From Streptomyces sp. NRRL S-118 (GTDB lineage: Bacteria; Actinomycetota; Actinomycetes; Streptomycetales; Streptomycetaceae): a stretch of 64,000 nucleotides of DNA. The stretch spans positions 65,515 to 129,514 of the forward strand of contig NZ_KL591013.1 in NCBI RefSeq assembly GCF_000716335.1. Reading direction: 5' to 3'. A program made the translations under genes and the position numbers. Under the pieces are notes generated by a model. The model was given only the letters and a program-made list of their open reading frames with translations. It did no database searches and was not told the DNA's origin. Of the stretch, positions 54,452-63,983 are shown one piece after another (positions within the stretch are counted from its first letter, which is position 1; each line of letters starts with the position of its first letter).

Positions 54452-55858
54452 ATGCGCGCTTCCAGTACGTCCCGCGGCACGTCCCGCGGCAGCTCCAGCG
54501 GCAGACCGCGCCCGGCGGGAGACGGCCCGCTCCCCCGCACGCGCGGCCGCCGCCCCGCGCTCGCCGCCACCGCCGCGCTCGCGGCGTGCGCGGTCCTGCT
54601 CACCGGTTGCAGCGACGGCGGCGGCTCCGGTCGGGCCACCGGCGACGAGAAGATCACCCTGCGCATCGGGACCTTCGGCTCCTTCGGCTACGACAACAAG
54701 AACGGGGCCAAGCTCTACGCCGAGTACGAGAAGCTCAACCCGCACATCAAGATCGAGGAATCGAACGTCGCGGACGGCCAGAGGTACTGGGACACCCTGA
54801 AGCTGCGCCTCTCCCGCAACAGCGGCCTCGCCGACATCCAGGCCATCGAGGTCGGCTACATCGCCGAGGCGATCGGCCCCACCCTGGCGAACAAGTGGGT
54901 GGACCTGTCGAAGACCGGCGGCGCCGAGACCTCCGCCTTCCTCGACTGGAAGGTCAAGCAGGCCACGACCGCCGACGGCAGGCTCATCGGCCTCGGCACC
55001 GACATCGGCCCGATGGCCGTCTGCTACAACAAGGACCTCTTCGCCAAGGCCGAGCTGCCCACCGACCGCACCGAGGTCGCCAAGCTCTGGGCCGGCGACT
55101 GGGCGAAGTTCGTCGCCACCGGCAAGACGTACCAGAAGAACGCCCCGGCGGGCACCGCCTTCCACGACTCCGCCAGCGGTCTGTTCAACGCCGTGCTGTC
55201 CAGTCAGCCCCTCCAGTACGCCAACACCGCCGGCGAGCTGGACTACGAGAACAGCCCCGGTGTGAAGAAGGCGTGGGACCTCGCCGTCGAGGCGGCCGAG
55301 GGCGGGATCACCGCCAAGCTGCGGCAGTTCGACGAGAAGGGCACCTGGAACGCCGGCTTCAAGAACTCCCGGTTCGCCACCGTCGCCTGCCCGAGCTGGA
55401 TGACCGGCATCATCAAGGACCAGGCCGGACCGGCCAGCCAGGGCAAGTGGGACATCGCCGCACCGCCGGTCGCGGGCAACTGGGGCGGCTCCTTCCTCGC
55501 CGTGCCGAAGGCCGGCAAGCACGCGGAGGAGGCCGCCAAGCTCGCCGCCTGGCTGACCGCGCCCGAGCAGCACGCCAAGGTGTTCGCCGTCAACGGCAAC
55601 ATCCCCTCCACCAAAAACACGCTCGCGTCGGCCGCGGTGCAGAACGCCACGATCCCGTACTTCGGCGACACCCCCGTCGGCAGGATCTACTCCGAGGCCG
55701 CGGCCGGCATCACGCCCGCGCCGGTCAGCCGCTACGACGGCCAGGTGAAGACCTTCATCACCGACAACGGCATCCTCGACATCGAGCAGCGCGGCACCTC
55801 CCCGGACGCCGCCTGGGAGAACGTCAGGAAGCTGATCGACGACAAGATCGACCAGTAG
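54452..55858 (+). CDS. cebE: cellobiose-binding lipoprotein of ABC transporter
   Basis: 468 residues from ATG 54452 with AGGAGAG upstream. A long Arg/Ser/Pro-rich N-terminus precedes the signal helix and lipobox (AACAVLLTGC). The rest is a family-1 sugar-binding protein (ITLRIGTFGSFGYDNKNGAK; WDIAAPPVAGNWGGSFLAVP; NIPSTKNT). It binds cellobiose/cellotriose outside the membrane and delivers it to CebF/CebG. No ATPase gene is present; in Streptomyces MsiK encoded elsewhere serves this role. Confidence 0.93.
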   Translation: MRASSTSRGTSRGSSSGRPRPAGDGPLPRTRGRRPALAATAALAACAVLLTGCSDGGGSGRATGDEKITLRIGTFGSFGYDNKNGAKLYAEYEKLNPHIKIEESNVADGQRYWDTLKLRLSRNSGLADIQAIEVGYIAEAIGPTLANKWVDLSKTGGAETSAFLDWKVKQATTADGRLIGLGTDIGPMAVCYNKDLFAKAELPTDRTEVAKLWAGDWAKFVATGKTYQKNAPAGTAFHDSASGLFNAVLSSQPLQYANTAGELDYENSPGVKKAWDLAVEAAEGGITAKLRQFDEKGTWNAGFKNSRFATVACPSWMTGIIKDQAGPASQGKWDIAAPPVAGNWGGSFLAVPKAGKHAEEAAKLAAWLTAPEQHAKVFAVNGNIPSTKNTLASAAVQNATIPYFGDTPVGRIYSEAAAGITPAPVSRYDGQVKTFITDNGILDIEQRGTSPDAAWENVRKLIDDKIDQ

Positions 55859-55931
55859 CGGGGCCGAGGACCGCCCGGCGCTCCCCGCCGGGCGGCCGCC
55901 CTCCCGTACCGGTCTGGAAGGAACGCCCCTC

Positions 55932-56939
55932 GTGGCCACCTCCGTCCGCGCGGCGACCGACGGCCCGTCGCCGCCCGACCCCTCGCCACCGCCCTCCGCC
56001 TCCCCCGCACCGCCCGCGGGTCCGGCTGCCCGTGGCGCCTGGCGCAGCCGCCTGTACCGGTGGGACCTCAAGGCGACCCCGTACGCCTTCGTCTCACCGT
56101 TCTTCCTGTGCTTCGCCGCCTTCGGCCTCTTCCCGCTGATCCACACGGGCTGGCTGTCCCTGCACCGCGTGGAACTCGGCGGCGAGGCCGAGTGGCGCGG
56201 CCTCGACAACTACACCGGCCTGTGGGACAGCGAGTTCTTCTGGCGGGCGCTGGCCAACACCTTCACCATCGGGGTCATCTCGACCGTCCCGCAGCTGCTG
56301 ATGGCCCTGGGACTGGCGCACCTGCTCAACTACAAGCTGCGCGGCCGCGGTTTCTTCCGGGTCGCCGTGCTGGCCCCGTACGCCACCTCGATCGCCGCCG
56401 CGACACTCGTCTTCGCGCAGCTCTTCAACAGCGACTACGGGCTGATCAACACCGTGCTCGGGTGGGCCGGTTTCGACCCGGTCGACTGGGAGTCGTCGCA
56501 GTGGCCCGCGCAGATCGCGATCTCGGTCATCGTCATCTGGCGGTGGACCGGCTACAACGCCCTGATCTACCTCGCCGCGATGCAGGCCGTCCCCCAGGCG
56601 CTGTACGAGGCCGCGGCGATCGACGGCGCCTCGCGCTGGCGCCAGTTCGTCAGTGTGACCATTCCGTCGATCCGCCCGACGATCCTGTTCACCATCGTGG
56701 TCTCGACGATCGGCGCCACCCAGCTGTTCGGTGAGCCGATGCTGTTCGGCGGGAGTCTGGGCGTGAGCGGCGGCAGCGGCGGCCAGTTCCAGACGCTGAG
56801 CCTGCTGATGTACGAGAAGGGCTGGGTCACGGGTGCGCTGGGACAGGCGTCCGCCATCGCCTGGGTGATGCTGCTGCTCCTGCTGCTGATCGGAGCGGTA
56901 CGGCTGCTGGTGGCCCGGTGGAACAGAGAGGCGTCATGA
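55932..56939 (+). CDS. cebF: cellobiose ABC transporter permease
   Basis: 335 residues from GTG 55932. A Pro-rich cytoplasmic N-terminus is followed by six membrane helices and the MalF-type EAA loop (YEAAAIDGASRWRQFVSVTI). It follows cebE after 73 bases and overlaps cebG by four bases (ATGA), so the three genes form one operon. Confidence 0.92.
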   Translation: MATSVRAATDGPSPPDPSPPPSASPAPPAGPAARGAWRSRLYRWDLKATPYAFVSPFFLCFAAFGLFPLIHTGWLSLHRVELGGEAEWRGLDNYTGLWDSEFFWRALANTFTIGVISTVPQLLMALGLAHLLNYKLRGRGFFRVAVLAPYATSIAAATLVFAQLFNSDYGLINTVLGWAGFDPVDWESSQWPAQIAISVIVIWRWTGYNALIYLAAMQAVPQALYEAAAIDGASRWRQFVSVTIPSIRPTILFTIVVSTIGATQLFGEPMLFGGSLGVSGGSGGQFQTLSLLMYEKGWVTGALGQASAIAWVMLLLLLLIGAVRLLVARWNREAS

Positions 56940-57784
56940 GGATCCGACAGACGGCGGGGCGCCAGCACCACGCGGGCCCGCTGACGTACGTACTGCTGGG
57001 GCTGGCCGCCCTGTTCTCGCTCTTCCCGCTGTACTGGAACCTGGTCGCCGCCTCGCACACCGGCGAGCGGGTGGTCGAGGCGCCGGCGCCGCTGCTGCCG
57101 GGCCCGCACCTGCTGGACAACCTCACCTTCGCCTGGAACCAGGTGGACATGGGCGAGGCGCTGGTCAACACCACCGTCGTGGCGGGGCTGGTGGCGCTGT
57201 CCACGGTGGTCTTCTCCACGCTCGCCGGGTTCGCCTTCGCCAAGCTGCCCTTCCGGGGGCGGAACGCGCTGCTGGCGCTGGTGGTGGCGACGATGACCAT
57301 CCCGCCGCAGCTCAGCGTGATCCCGCTGTACCGGATCATCACCGACCTGGGCTGGGTCGATCAGCTCCAGTCCGTGGTGCTGCCCTCGCTGGTGGCCGCC
57401 TTCGGGGTGTTCTTCATGCGCCAGTACCTGATCGAGGCCCTGCCCGTCGAACTGGTCGAGGCGGCCAGGGTGGACGGCGCGCACAGCCTGCGGATCATCT
57501 GGCACGTGGTCTTCCCCGTGGCGCGGCCGGCCATGGCCGTGCTCGGCATGCTCGTCTTCGTCCAGGCGTGGAACGACTTCTTCTGGCCGTTCATCGCCCT
57601 CACCCCGGACGGCAACCCGACCCTCCAGGTGGCGCTCGCCGGCCTCGGATCGGGCAACCACACCGTCAACCAGGCGATCGTGCTGACCGGCGCGCTGATC
57701 TCGACGGTCCCGCTGCTGCTGGTCTTCGCCCTGCTCGGCAAGCACATCGTGGGCGGCATCACGGCGGGCGCGGTCAAGAGCTGA
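56936..57784 (+). CDS. cebG: cellobiose ABC transporter permease
   Basis: 282 residues. MalG-type permease with six helices and the EAA loop (VEAARVDGAHSLRIIWHVVF). Partner of CebF. Its start overlaps the cebF stop by four bases. The bglC gene follows 109 bases later behind its own CebR box. Confidence 0.93.
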   Translation: MRIRQTAGRQHHAGPLTYVLLGLAALFSLFPLYWNLVAASHTGERVVEAPAPLLPGPHLLDNLTFAWNQVDMGEALVNTTVVAGLVALSTVVFSTLAGFAFAKLPFRGRNALLALVVATMTIPPQLSVIPLYRIITDLGWVDQLQSVVLPSLVAAFGVFFMRQYLIEALPVELVEAARVDGAHSLRIIWHVVFPVARPAMAVLGMLVFVQAWNDFFWPFIALTPDGNPTLQVALAGLGSGNHTVNQAIVLTGALISTVPLLLVFALLGKHIVGGITAGAVKS

Positions 57785-57790
57785 GCCGCA

Positions 57791-57878
57791 GCTCCCTCTT
57801 CCTTCTCCTCTTCCTTCTCCTCTCCCTTCTGCTGTTCCCTCTCGGCGTTCCGCCTCCTCACTTCTTTCCTCCTAGCTT
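57791..57878 (+). other. polypyrimidine tract between cebG and bglC
   Basis: An almost purine-free strand of CT-rich sequence (runs such as TCCCTCTTCCTTCTCCTCTT) spans about 85 bases, broken by few G residues. It ends at CebR box 3. Such tracts can form unusual DNA structures or act as spacer/termination sequence; function unknown. Confidence 0.6.
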
Positions 57879-57892
57879 TGGGAGCGCTCCCA
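57879..57892. promoter_or_regulatory. CebR box 3 (bglC), overlapping the Shine-Dalgarno
   Basis: TGGGAGCGCTCCCA ends one base before the bglC ATG. Its left half supplies GGGAG, the only plausible ribosome-binding sequence, so operator and Shine-Dalgarno coincide. Confidence 0.93.
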
Positions 57893-57893
57893 T

Positions 57894-59336
57894 ATGACTG
57901 CGTCCGATTCCCGGCCGCTCACCGCCACCCGCCATTTCCCGCCCGGTTTCCTCTGGGGCGCCGCCACCGCCGCGTACCAGATCGAAGGGGCGGCGGCCGA
58001 GGACGGCCGTACCCCGTCGATCTGGGACACCTTCGCCCGTACCCCGGGCAAGGTGTTCGAGGGGCACACCGGCGACGTGGCCACCGATCACTACCACCGC
58101 TTCCGCGACGACGTACGGCTCATGGCGGAGCTCGGGCTGAACGCCTACCGCTTCTCCGTATCCTGGTCCCGGGTCCAGCCCACCGGCCGCGGCCCCGCGG
58201 TCCGGAAGGGCCTGGACTTCTACCGGCGCCTCGTCGACGAGCTGCTCGCCCACGGCATCTCCCCCACCCTGACGCTCTACCACTGGGACCTGCCGCAGGA
58301 CCTGGAGGACGCGGGCGGCTGGCCGCACCGCGCCACCGCCGAGCGCTTCGGCGAGTACGCCGCCCTCGTGGCCGACGCGCTCGGTGACCGGGTCGGGCGG
58401 TGGACCACGCTCAACGAGCCGTGGTGCAGCGCCTTCCTCGGGTACGGCTCCGGGGTCCACGCCCCGGGCCGCACCGACCCGGTCGCGGCGCTGAGCGCCG
58501 CCCACCACCTGAACCTGGGGCACGGCCTCGCGGTCCAGGCCCTGCGGGCCTCGCTGCCCGCCGGCGCCGAGGTGTCGGTCTCGCTCAACCTGCACGAGCT
58601 GCGGCCGCTGACCTCGGCGGCCGAGCACATCGAGGCGGTCCGCAGGATCGACGCGGTCGGCAACCGCATCTGGCTCGGCCCCATGCTGGAGGGCGCCTAC
58701 CCGCAGGACCTGCTGGCGGACACCGCGCACCTGACCGACTGGTCCTTCGTACGGCCCGGCGACCTCGCCGCCGTCAACCAGCCGCTCGACGTCCTGGGCG
58801 TCAACTACTACACGCCCACCGTGGTGGCGGCGGTCCGCGACGGCGACACCGCCCCGCGCGACGACGGGCACGGGGCCAGCGCGCACTCGCCCTGGCCGGG
58901 CGCGGACGGCGTCGCCTTCCTCCAGCCGCCCGGGGAACGGACGGCGATGGGCTGGGCGGTCGACCCGACGGGCCTGTACGACCTGCTGATGCGGCTGGCC
59001 GGCGAGCACCCGGGGCTGCCGCTGCTGATCACGGAGAACGGCGCGGCGTACGAGGACGAGCCGGCCGCCGACGGCTCGGTGGCCGACCCGGAGCGCATCG
59101 CGTACGTCCACGGCCACCTGGAGGCGCTGCACCGGGCCATCACCGACGGCGCGGACGTGCGCGGCTACTTCCTGTGGTCCCTGCTGGACAACTTCGAGTG
59201 GGCCTACGGCTACGCCAAGCGGTTCGGCGCGGTGCGCGTGGACTATGCCACGCAGACGCGGACGCCGAAGGCGAGCGCCCACTGGTACGCGAAGGTGGCG
59301 CGCTCGGGCGAGCTGCACGGGCCGGACGCGCGCTGA
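57894..59336 (+). CDS. bglC: GH1 beta-glucosidase
   Basis: 480 residues. It cleaves imported cellobiose to glucose in the cytoplasm; there is no signal peptide. GH1 fold with acid/base Glu175 (TLNEPW) and nucleophile Glu381 (ITENGA). The N-terminal [20 protein letters not shown] and C-terminal [20 protein letters not shown] are typical. Under CebR control via box 3. Confidence 0.96.
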   Translation: MTASDSRPLTATRHFPPGFLWGAATAAYQIEGAAAEDGRTPSIWDTFARTPGKVFEGHTGDVATDHYHRFRDDVRLMAELGLNAYRFSVSWSRVQPTGRGPAVRKGLDFYRRLVDELLAHGISPTLTLYHWDLPQDLEDAGGWPHRATAERFGEYAALVADALGDRVGRWTTLNEPWCSAFLGYGSGVHAPGRTDPVAALSAAHHLNLGHGLAVQALRASLPAGAEVSVSLNLHELRPLTSAAEHIEAVRRIDAVGNRIWLGPMLEGAYPQDLLADTAHLTDWSFVRPGDLAAVNQPLDVLGVNYYTPTVVAAVRDGDTAPRDDGHGASAHSPWPGADGVAFLQPPGERTAMGWAVDPTGLYDLLMRLAGEHPGLPLLITENGAAYEDEPAADGSVADPERIAYVHGHLEALHRAITDGADVRGYFLWSLLDNFEWAYGYAKRFGAVRVDYATQTRTPKASAHWYAKVARSGELHGPDAR

Positions 59337-59354
59337 CCCCTTGCCCGGCGTACC

Positions 59355-59399
59355 CGCACCCCCTGCCGCCCGGTGGTCCACCGGGCGGCAGGGGGTGCG
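59355..59399. terminator. bidirectional terminator between bglC and chitinase gene
   Basis: A 22-bp perfect stem with a very short loop (CGCACCCCCTGCCGCCCGG and its complement), between convergent genes. Confidence 0.8.
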
Positions 59400-59494
59400 G
59401 CGGGGGGGTGCGCTCCGGCCGGATGGGGGGCGGGCCCGGCCGGAGCGCCTGAGGGTGGCTTTCCGGTGCTCTCGGGGAGCACCGCGGTGCGTGG

Positions 59495-61000
59495 TTACGC
59501 GTAGGCGGCGAACGCCTTGGTGAAGGCGAGCGGCTGCTGGAGGATCGAGCTGCACGTGGCGTCCGCGTGGTTCACCGCCCCGCCGGCGCACTGCTTGTCC
59601 CGCGTCGAGGACCACATCGACAGCCGGCCGATGCCCTTGGACCGCGCGAAGTCCACCAGCTGCGTGGCGTCCTCGACGGTGAAGATCTCGGTGGTCACGT
59701 CGTTGACGCCGATCATCGGGGTGACCGCGACGGCCTTCCAGGCGGCCGCGTCCGACAGCCCCAGCACTCCCTTGAGCTGCGCCTGCGTGGCGGTCGCCGC
59801 CTGGATCGCGTAGGTGCCCATGTCCCCGCTGTACGCGGGGCCGTAGTCCATCGCCATGATGTTGACCGTGTCGACGCGCACGCCGTTCTTCCTCGCGTCG
59901 GCGAGGAGGTCCACGCCCGCCTGGGTCAGCCCCTCGGGCATCACCGGCAGCGTGAACGACACGTCGAGCCCGGGGTGCGCCTTCTGGAGCTGCGCGATGG
60001 CCTGCGCGCGGCGGCTGTTGGCGGCGGTGTCGGGCAGCGCCGCACCCTCGATGTCGAAGTCCACCTTGGTGAGCCGGTACCGGTCGACGACCTTGCCGTA
60101 CGCGGCGGCCAGATCCCCGGCCGTGGCGCAGTTGAGCGCCAGCTCGTGCCCGGCGGCGCCGCCGAAGGAGATCCGTACGTCACCGCCCTGGGCGCGCAGC
60201 GCGCCGATCTGGGCGGCGACCTTGTCGTTCGCGAGGTCGGTGACACCGCCCCACAGCGGGGCGCAGGTGCCGCCGGAGGTGATGAAGGCGAGGGTGAACT
60301 CCTTGACGCCCGTCCGGGCGGCGGTGTCGAGCAGGTCGTACGCCGGGTGCAGCGAGGTGTCGACGTACGGCGCGAAGCGCGCGCCCGCCGCGGTGCCGCC
60401 GTCCCCGCCGGGGGCGGGTGTCGTCCCCGTGGCCGTCGGCGCGGGGCTCGTCCCGGTGGCCGTCGGCGTGGGGGCCGGGGTGGGCTTCGTGCTCGCCGTG
60501 GGGGCCGGGGTCGGCGTGGGCTGCTCGGTCGGACGGCCGCTGGGCTGCGGGGTCGCGCCGCCGTCGACCGAGCACTTCGCGCCGTTGATCACGCAGCCGG
60601 ACGGATCGCCCGCGGCCCCGCCGGCGCGGGTCACGAACCCGACGGTGACCGAAGCGCCGGGCGCCAGCTCCTTGTTCCAGCCGGCCGGTTTCACCGTGAC
60701 GCGCTGCCCGTCCACCGTGTGGTCGCCGTTCCAGAGCGAACCGATGGTCGTGCCGGCGGGCAGGTCGAAGGCGAGCGTCCAGTCCTTCAGTGCCCGGTCC
60801 GTCTCGTTGGTGACGACGTACTGGCCGGTGTAACCGCCGTCCCAGGAGCTGGTCCTGGTGTACGCGGCGCCGACGGCGGCGGCCTGCGCGGTCCCGGTGA
60901 AGGCGACCGCCGCGCCGCCGGCGACCGCGGTCGCCACGATCGCGCCGATCACCTTGCTCCTGCCGCTCGCCCTGCGCCGGTGGGTGACTGTGCTGCCCAT
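59495..61000 (-). CDS. secreted chitinase, CBM2 plus GH18
   Basis: 501 residues from ATG 61000. Signal peptide (VIGAIVATAVAGGAAVAF to AQA), then a family-2 carbohydrate-binding domain (about 45-145; WDGGYTGQYVVTN, GSLWNGDH), a Pro/Thr linker (150-200) and a GH18 barrel. The catalytic motif is DFDIE at 314-318, with E318 as acid; the usual DxxDxDxE is shortened in that the first Asp is replaced. Secreted to break down chitin. No DasR-type site is evident upstream. Confidence 0.9.
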   Translation of the reverse strand: MGSTVTHRRRASGRSKVIGAIVATAVAGGAAVAFTGTAQAAAVGAAYTRTSSWDGGYTGQYVVTNETDRALKDWTLAFDLPAGTTIGSLWNGDHTVDGQRVTVKPAGWNKELAPGASVTVGFVTRAGGAAGDPSGCVINGAKCSVDGGATPQPSGRPTEQPTPTPAPTASTKPTPAPTPTATGTSPAPTATGTTPAPGGDGGTAAGARFAPYVDTSLHPAYDLLDTAARTGVKEFTLAFITSGGTCAPLWGGVTDLANDKVAAQIGALRAQGGDVRISFGGAAGHELALNCATAGDLAAAYGKVVDRYRLTKVDFDIEGAALPDTAANSRRAQAIAQLQKAHPGLDVSFTLPVMPEGLTQAGVDLLADARKNGVRVDTVNIMAMDYGPAYSGDMGTYAIQAATATQAQLKGVLGLSDAAAWKAVAVTPMIGVNDVTTEIFTVEDATQLVDFARSKGIGRLSMWSSTRDKQCAGGAVNHADATCSSILQQPLAFTKAFAAYA

Positions 61001-61132
61001 CGCGTGCCTGCCTCCGTCGTCCGTGGGGGTGGTGGTGCGGCAGCACGCTAGCGAGCCCGAAAGGGACAAACGGCCGCTACCGGACGGCAGTTCGGGAACT
61101 TAGGTTCCGCTTAAGGAACCCATCGGGAGGGA

Positions 61133-62515
61133 TTAATGCTGGGCGCGGCGGCGGCGTACGACACGGTGCCCGCGCCGCCCGGGGGCACCGGTCGCCCGGC
61201 CGCCGAGCCCGATCCAGATGCGGACCTCCGTCCCGCCCAGCACCGAGTGCCCGATCCGTACGTCACCGCCGGTCGATTCCGCGACCCGCCGCACGATGTC
61301 CAGGCCGAGTCCGGTCGACCCGTCCCTCCCGCCGCTGTTGCCTCGCGCCAGGGCCGCCTCCGGGTCGGCGATGCCGGGCCCGGCGTCCGAGACGAGGATG
61401 ATGACGGCGTCGTCGCCGTTGTGGACGTCGACCGAGAAGGCGGTGCCCTCCGGGGTGTGGCGGAAGACGTTGCCGAGCAGCGCGTCGAGCGCGGCGACCA
61501 GCTCGGGCCGGGCCACCGGGATGCGCACGGGTCGGTCGATGCCCGCGACCCGCACCTTGCGCCCCTCGTCCTCGGCGAGCGCCGACCAGAAGTCCATCCG
61601 TTCCCGGACGACTTCGGAGGCGTCGCACCCGGCGCCAGGTCCGCCCGGCTGGGTCTGCGGCTTGGCCTCCCTGGCCGTACGGATGATGGTGTCGACCTCC
61701 CGCTCCAGCTGTTCGACCGCCGCCCGCGTCTGGTCGGCGGCCGGCCCGTCACCCAGTGAGGCGGCGTTGAGCCGCAGCACGGTCAGCGGGGTGCGCAGCC
61801 GGTGCGACAGGTCGGCGGCGAGCTCGCGTTCGTTGGCGAGGAGCTGGACGACCTGGTCGGCCATCGAGTTGAAGGCGACCGCGGCGGACTTCAGCTCCGT
61901 GGGCCCGTCCTCGGGGACACGGGCGCCGAGCCGGCCCTCCCCCAGGTCGTGGGCGGCACTGGCGAGGCGCTGTGCGGGCTGCACCATGCGGACGCCGAGC
62001 CGGTCCGCGACCGCGACCGACCCGACGACCAGGGCGATACCGACCCCGGCGAGGATCAGCCACGCGGTGGCCAGGCCGTTGGTGACCTCGCCCTCGGGGA
62101 CGTACACCTCGATGATGGCGATCTGGCCGGTGCTGATGGCTGTCGGCTGGAGCAAGGCGAAGCCGCCGCGCACTTCGGTGATCGAGGCGCGGGGGGTGCG
62201 CTGCACGGTGGCGAGGTCCTTCGCCGTGACCCGCGCCGTGCCGATCCGCACCGCCTCGCCGCCGTCCTGCGGCGCCGGGATGTGCACGGCCATGTGCCCG
62301 GCGGCGCCGGCCTGGGTGGAGGCGACGGCCCGGTCGAGCTGGGTGCGGTCCGTGGTGATGGACAGCGAGGTGCCGAGGGCGGCGGCCTGCCGTTCGGCGT
62401 TGGTGAAGGCCCGGTCGCGGGCCATCTCCTTGATGACGAGGCCCAGGGGCACGGCGAAGGCCACCACGACCATCACCGTCACCGCCAGGCAGACCTTGAC
62501 GAGCGCCCACCTCAC
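61133..62515 (-). CDS. sensor histidine kinase
   Basis: 460 residues from GTG 62515. Two membrane helices (VKVCLAVTVMVVVAFAVPLG; ATAWLILAGVGIALVVGSV) border an extracellular sensor of about 130 residues. HAMP, then the phosphoacceptor His in DLSHRLRTPLTVL, and a HATPase domain with TGLGLDIVRRV. Pairs with the response regulator gene upstream, separated by 142 bases. Signal unknown. Confidence 0.92.
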   Translation of the reverse strand: MRWALVKVCLAVTVMVVVAFAVPLGLVIKEMARDRAFTNAERQAAALGTSLSITTDRTQLDRAVASTQAGAAGHMAVHIPAPQDGGEAVRIGTARVTAKDLATVQRTPRASITEVRGGFALLQPTAISTGQIAIIEVYVPEGEVTNGLATAWLILAGVGIALVVGSVAVADRLGVRMVQPAQRLASAAHDLGEGRLGARVPEDGPTELKSAAVAFNSMADQVVQLLANERELAADLSHRLRTPLTVLRLNAASLGDGPAADQTRAAVEQLEREVDTIIRTAREAKPQTQPGGPGAGCDASEVVRERMDFWSALAEDEGRKVRVAGIDRPVRIPVARPELVAALDALLGNVFRHTPEGTAFSVDVHNGDDAVIILVSDAGPGIADPEAALARGNSGGRDGSTGLGLDIVRRVAESTGGDVRIGHSVLGGTEVRIWIGLGGRATGAPGRRGHRVVRRRRAQH

Positions 62516-62657
62516 GGTTCCCGGCTCGTTTCTCCGCCCGCGCGGGGGTCGGCGCCCGCCGTGGGCAGGGTGGGCGGGGATACGGAGGTCACCGTCACCA
62601 CCGCGGCGTCCGGCGCGGGTGGCGCCCCCAGCGGCCCGGCGGCCGCGCGCGCGGCGC

Positions 62658-63347
62658 TCACAGCGGCGGCTCCAGCTTCACCCCGACGCCCCGAAGGGTG
62701 TGCAGATAGCGGGGCTTGGCGGCGGTCTCGCCCAGTTTCCGCCGCAGCCACGACAGATGGACGTCGATGGTCTGGTCGTCCCCGTACGACTGCTGCCACA
62801 CCTCGGCGAGCAGTTCCTTGCGCGGGACGACCACGCCCGGCCGCCCGGCGAGGAAGGCCAGCAGGTCGAACTCCCGTCGCGTCAGGTCCAGGGGGAGGCC
62901 GTCGAGTTCGGCGGTCCGCCGCAGCGGGTCGATGGACAGCCCGCCCACCTGGATCAGGCGCGACGGCGCCACCTCCCCGGCCGCGGACCGCGAACGGCGC
63001 AGCACGGCCGCCATCCGCGCGGACAGGTGCTCCACGGAGAACGGCTTGGTCAGGTAGTCGTCCGCGCCGTCGTTCAACAGCCGTACGATCTCGGTCTCGT
63101 CGTCCCGCGCGGTCGCGATGATCACCGGTACGTCGGTGATGCCGCGCAGCATCTTCAGCGCCTCCGCCCCGTCCAGATCGGGCAGTCCGAGGTCCAGGAT
63201 GACCACGTCGAAGCGGAAATGGGCCACTTCGCGCAGCGCCTCCAGAGCCGTGCCGACGCTCCGTACGGTGTGGGAGGCCTCGGTCAGGTGCCGGATGAGG
63301 GCGGAGCGCACGAACTGGTCGTCCTCGACCACGAGCACACTTGCCAT
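62658..63347 (-). CDS. OmpR-family response regulator
   Basis: 229 residues from ATG 63347. Receiver domain with phosphoacceptor Asp52 (VVILDLGLPDLDG), and the conserved Lys in YLTKPFS. C-terminal winged helix (LDLTRREFDLLAFLAGRPGV to YLHTLRGVGVKLEPPL). Upstream of the histidine kinase gene in the same direction, so a two-component pair. Confidence 0.94.
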   Translation of the reverse strand: MASVLVVEDDQFVRSALIRHLTEASHTVRSVGTALEALREVAHFRFDVVILDLGLPDLDGAEALKMLRGITDVPVIIATARDDETEIVRLLNDGADDYLTKPFSVEHLSARMAAVLRRSRSAAGEVAPSRLIQVGGLSIDPLRRTAELDGLPLDLTRREFDLLAFLAGRPGVVVPRKELLAEVWQQSYGDDQTIDVHLSWLRRKLGETAAKPRYLHTLRGVGVKLEPPL

Positions 63348-63416
63348 GGCCCGCACCGTACGCCATAAGGCGGAATGAGGGGGACCGGTGTTGACCTCGT
63401 GGGCGCGTGGTGCACT

Positions 63417-63983
63417 ATGGCCCGGATGCGTAGAGGACTCGTTCACGCCATGGCGTGGTCGCTCGCCACCGGCGCGGCGGTCACCCTCTCGTGGTGGGGT
63501 GTGCACACGGTCATGGCGGGCACGGCGTACGACCCGCCCCGCGCCCTGCCGATCACGGCGGACCGGCCTTCGGCGCACGGCGGCGCCGAGCCGCAGTCGT
63601 CCTCCACGCACCGTCCGCCGGACCCGCCCGCGGCCTCCGCCGCTCCCCGCCCGGAGAAGAGCCCGGAGCGGCGGCCCGCGTCACCGTCGCGGCAGCCGTC
63701 CGCACCCGCGCCGCCGTCGCGTGCGCCGGGCACGACACCCCCGGCGGCGGGCGAGGCCACCGGGCGGGTGCGGAGCTACACGGTCGACGGCGGCCGGGTG
63801 GCCTTCGACCTCGGCCCGGCCTCCGCCGAACTCGTCTCCGCGACACCGTCGTCCGGCTGGCAGATGCAGGTGTGGAAGCAGCCGACGTGGATCCGCGTGA
63901 CGTTCACGAAGGACGGCCGCGAGGTCTCGGTGTTCTGCGTCTGGCACGACACAGCACCGCGCGTCGAGATCGACGAGCGCTAG
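63417..63983 (+). CDS. membrane-anchored protein with Pro-rich linker, function unknown
   Basis: 188 residues from ATG 63417 (or three codons later). One membrane segment (AMAWSLATGAAVTLSWWGVH), a long Pro/Ser/Arg linker, and a C-terminal domain of about 65 residues (VDGGRVAFDLGPASAELVSA; WIRVTFTKDGREVSVFCVWH). Conserved next to this two-component system in streptomycetes. Divergent from the response regulator. It could feed the sensor, but no evidence beyond position. Confidence 0.75.
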   Translation: MARMRRGLVHAMAWSLATGAAVTLSWWGVHTVMAGTAYDPPRALPITADRPSAHGGAEPQSSSTHRPPDPPAASAAPRPEKSPERRPASPSRQPSAPAPPSRAPGTTPPAAGEATGRVRSYTVDGGRVAFDLGPASAELVSATPSSGWQMQVWKQPTWIRVTFTKDGREVSVFCVWHDTAPRVEIDER

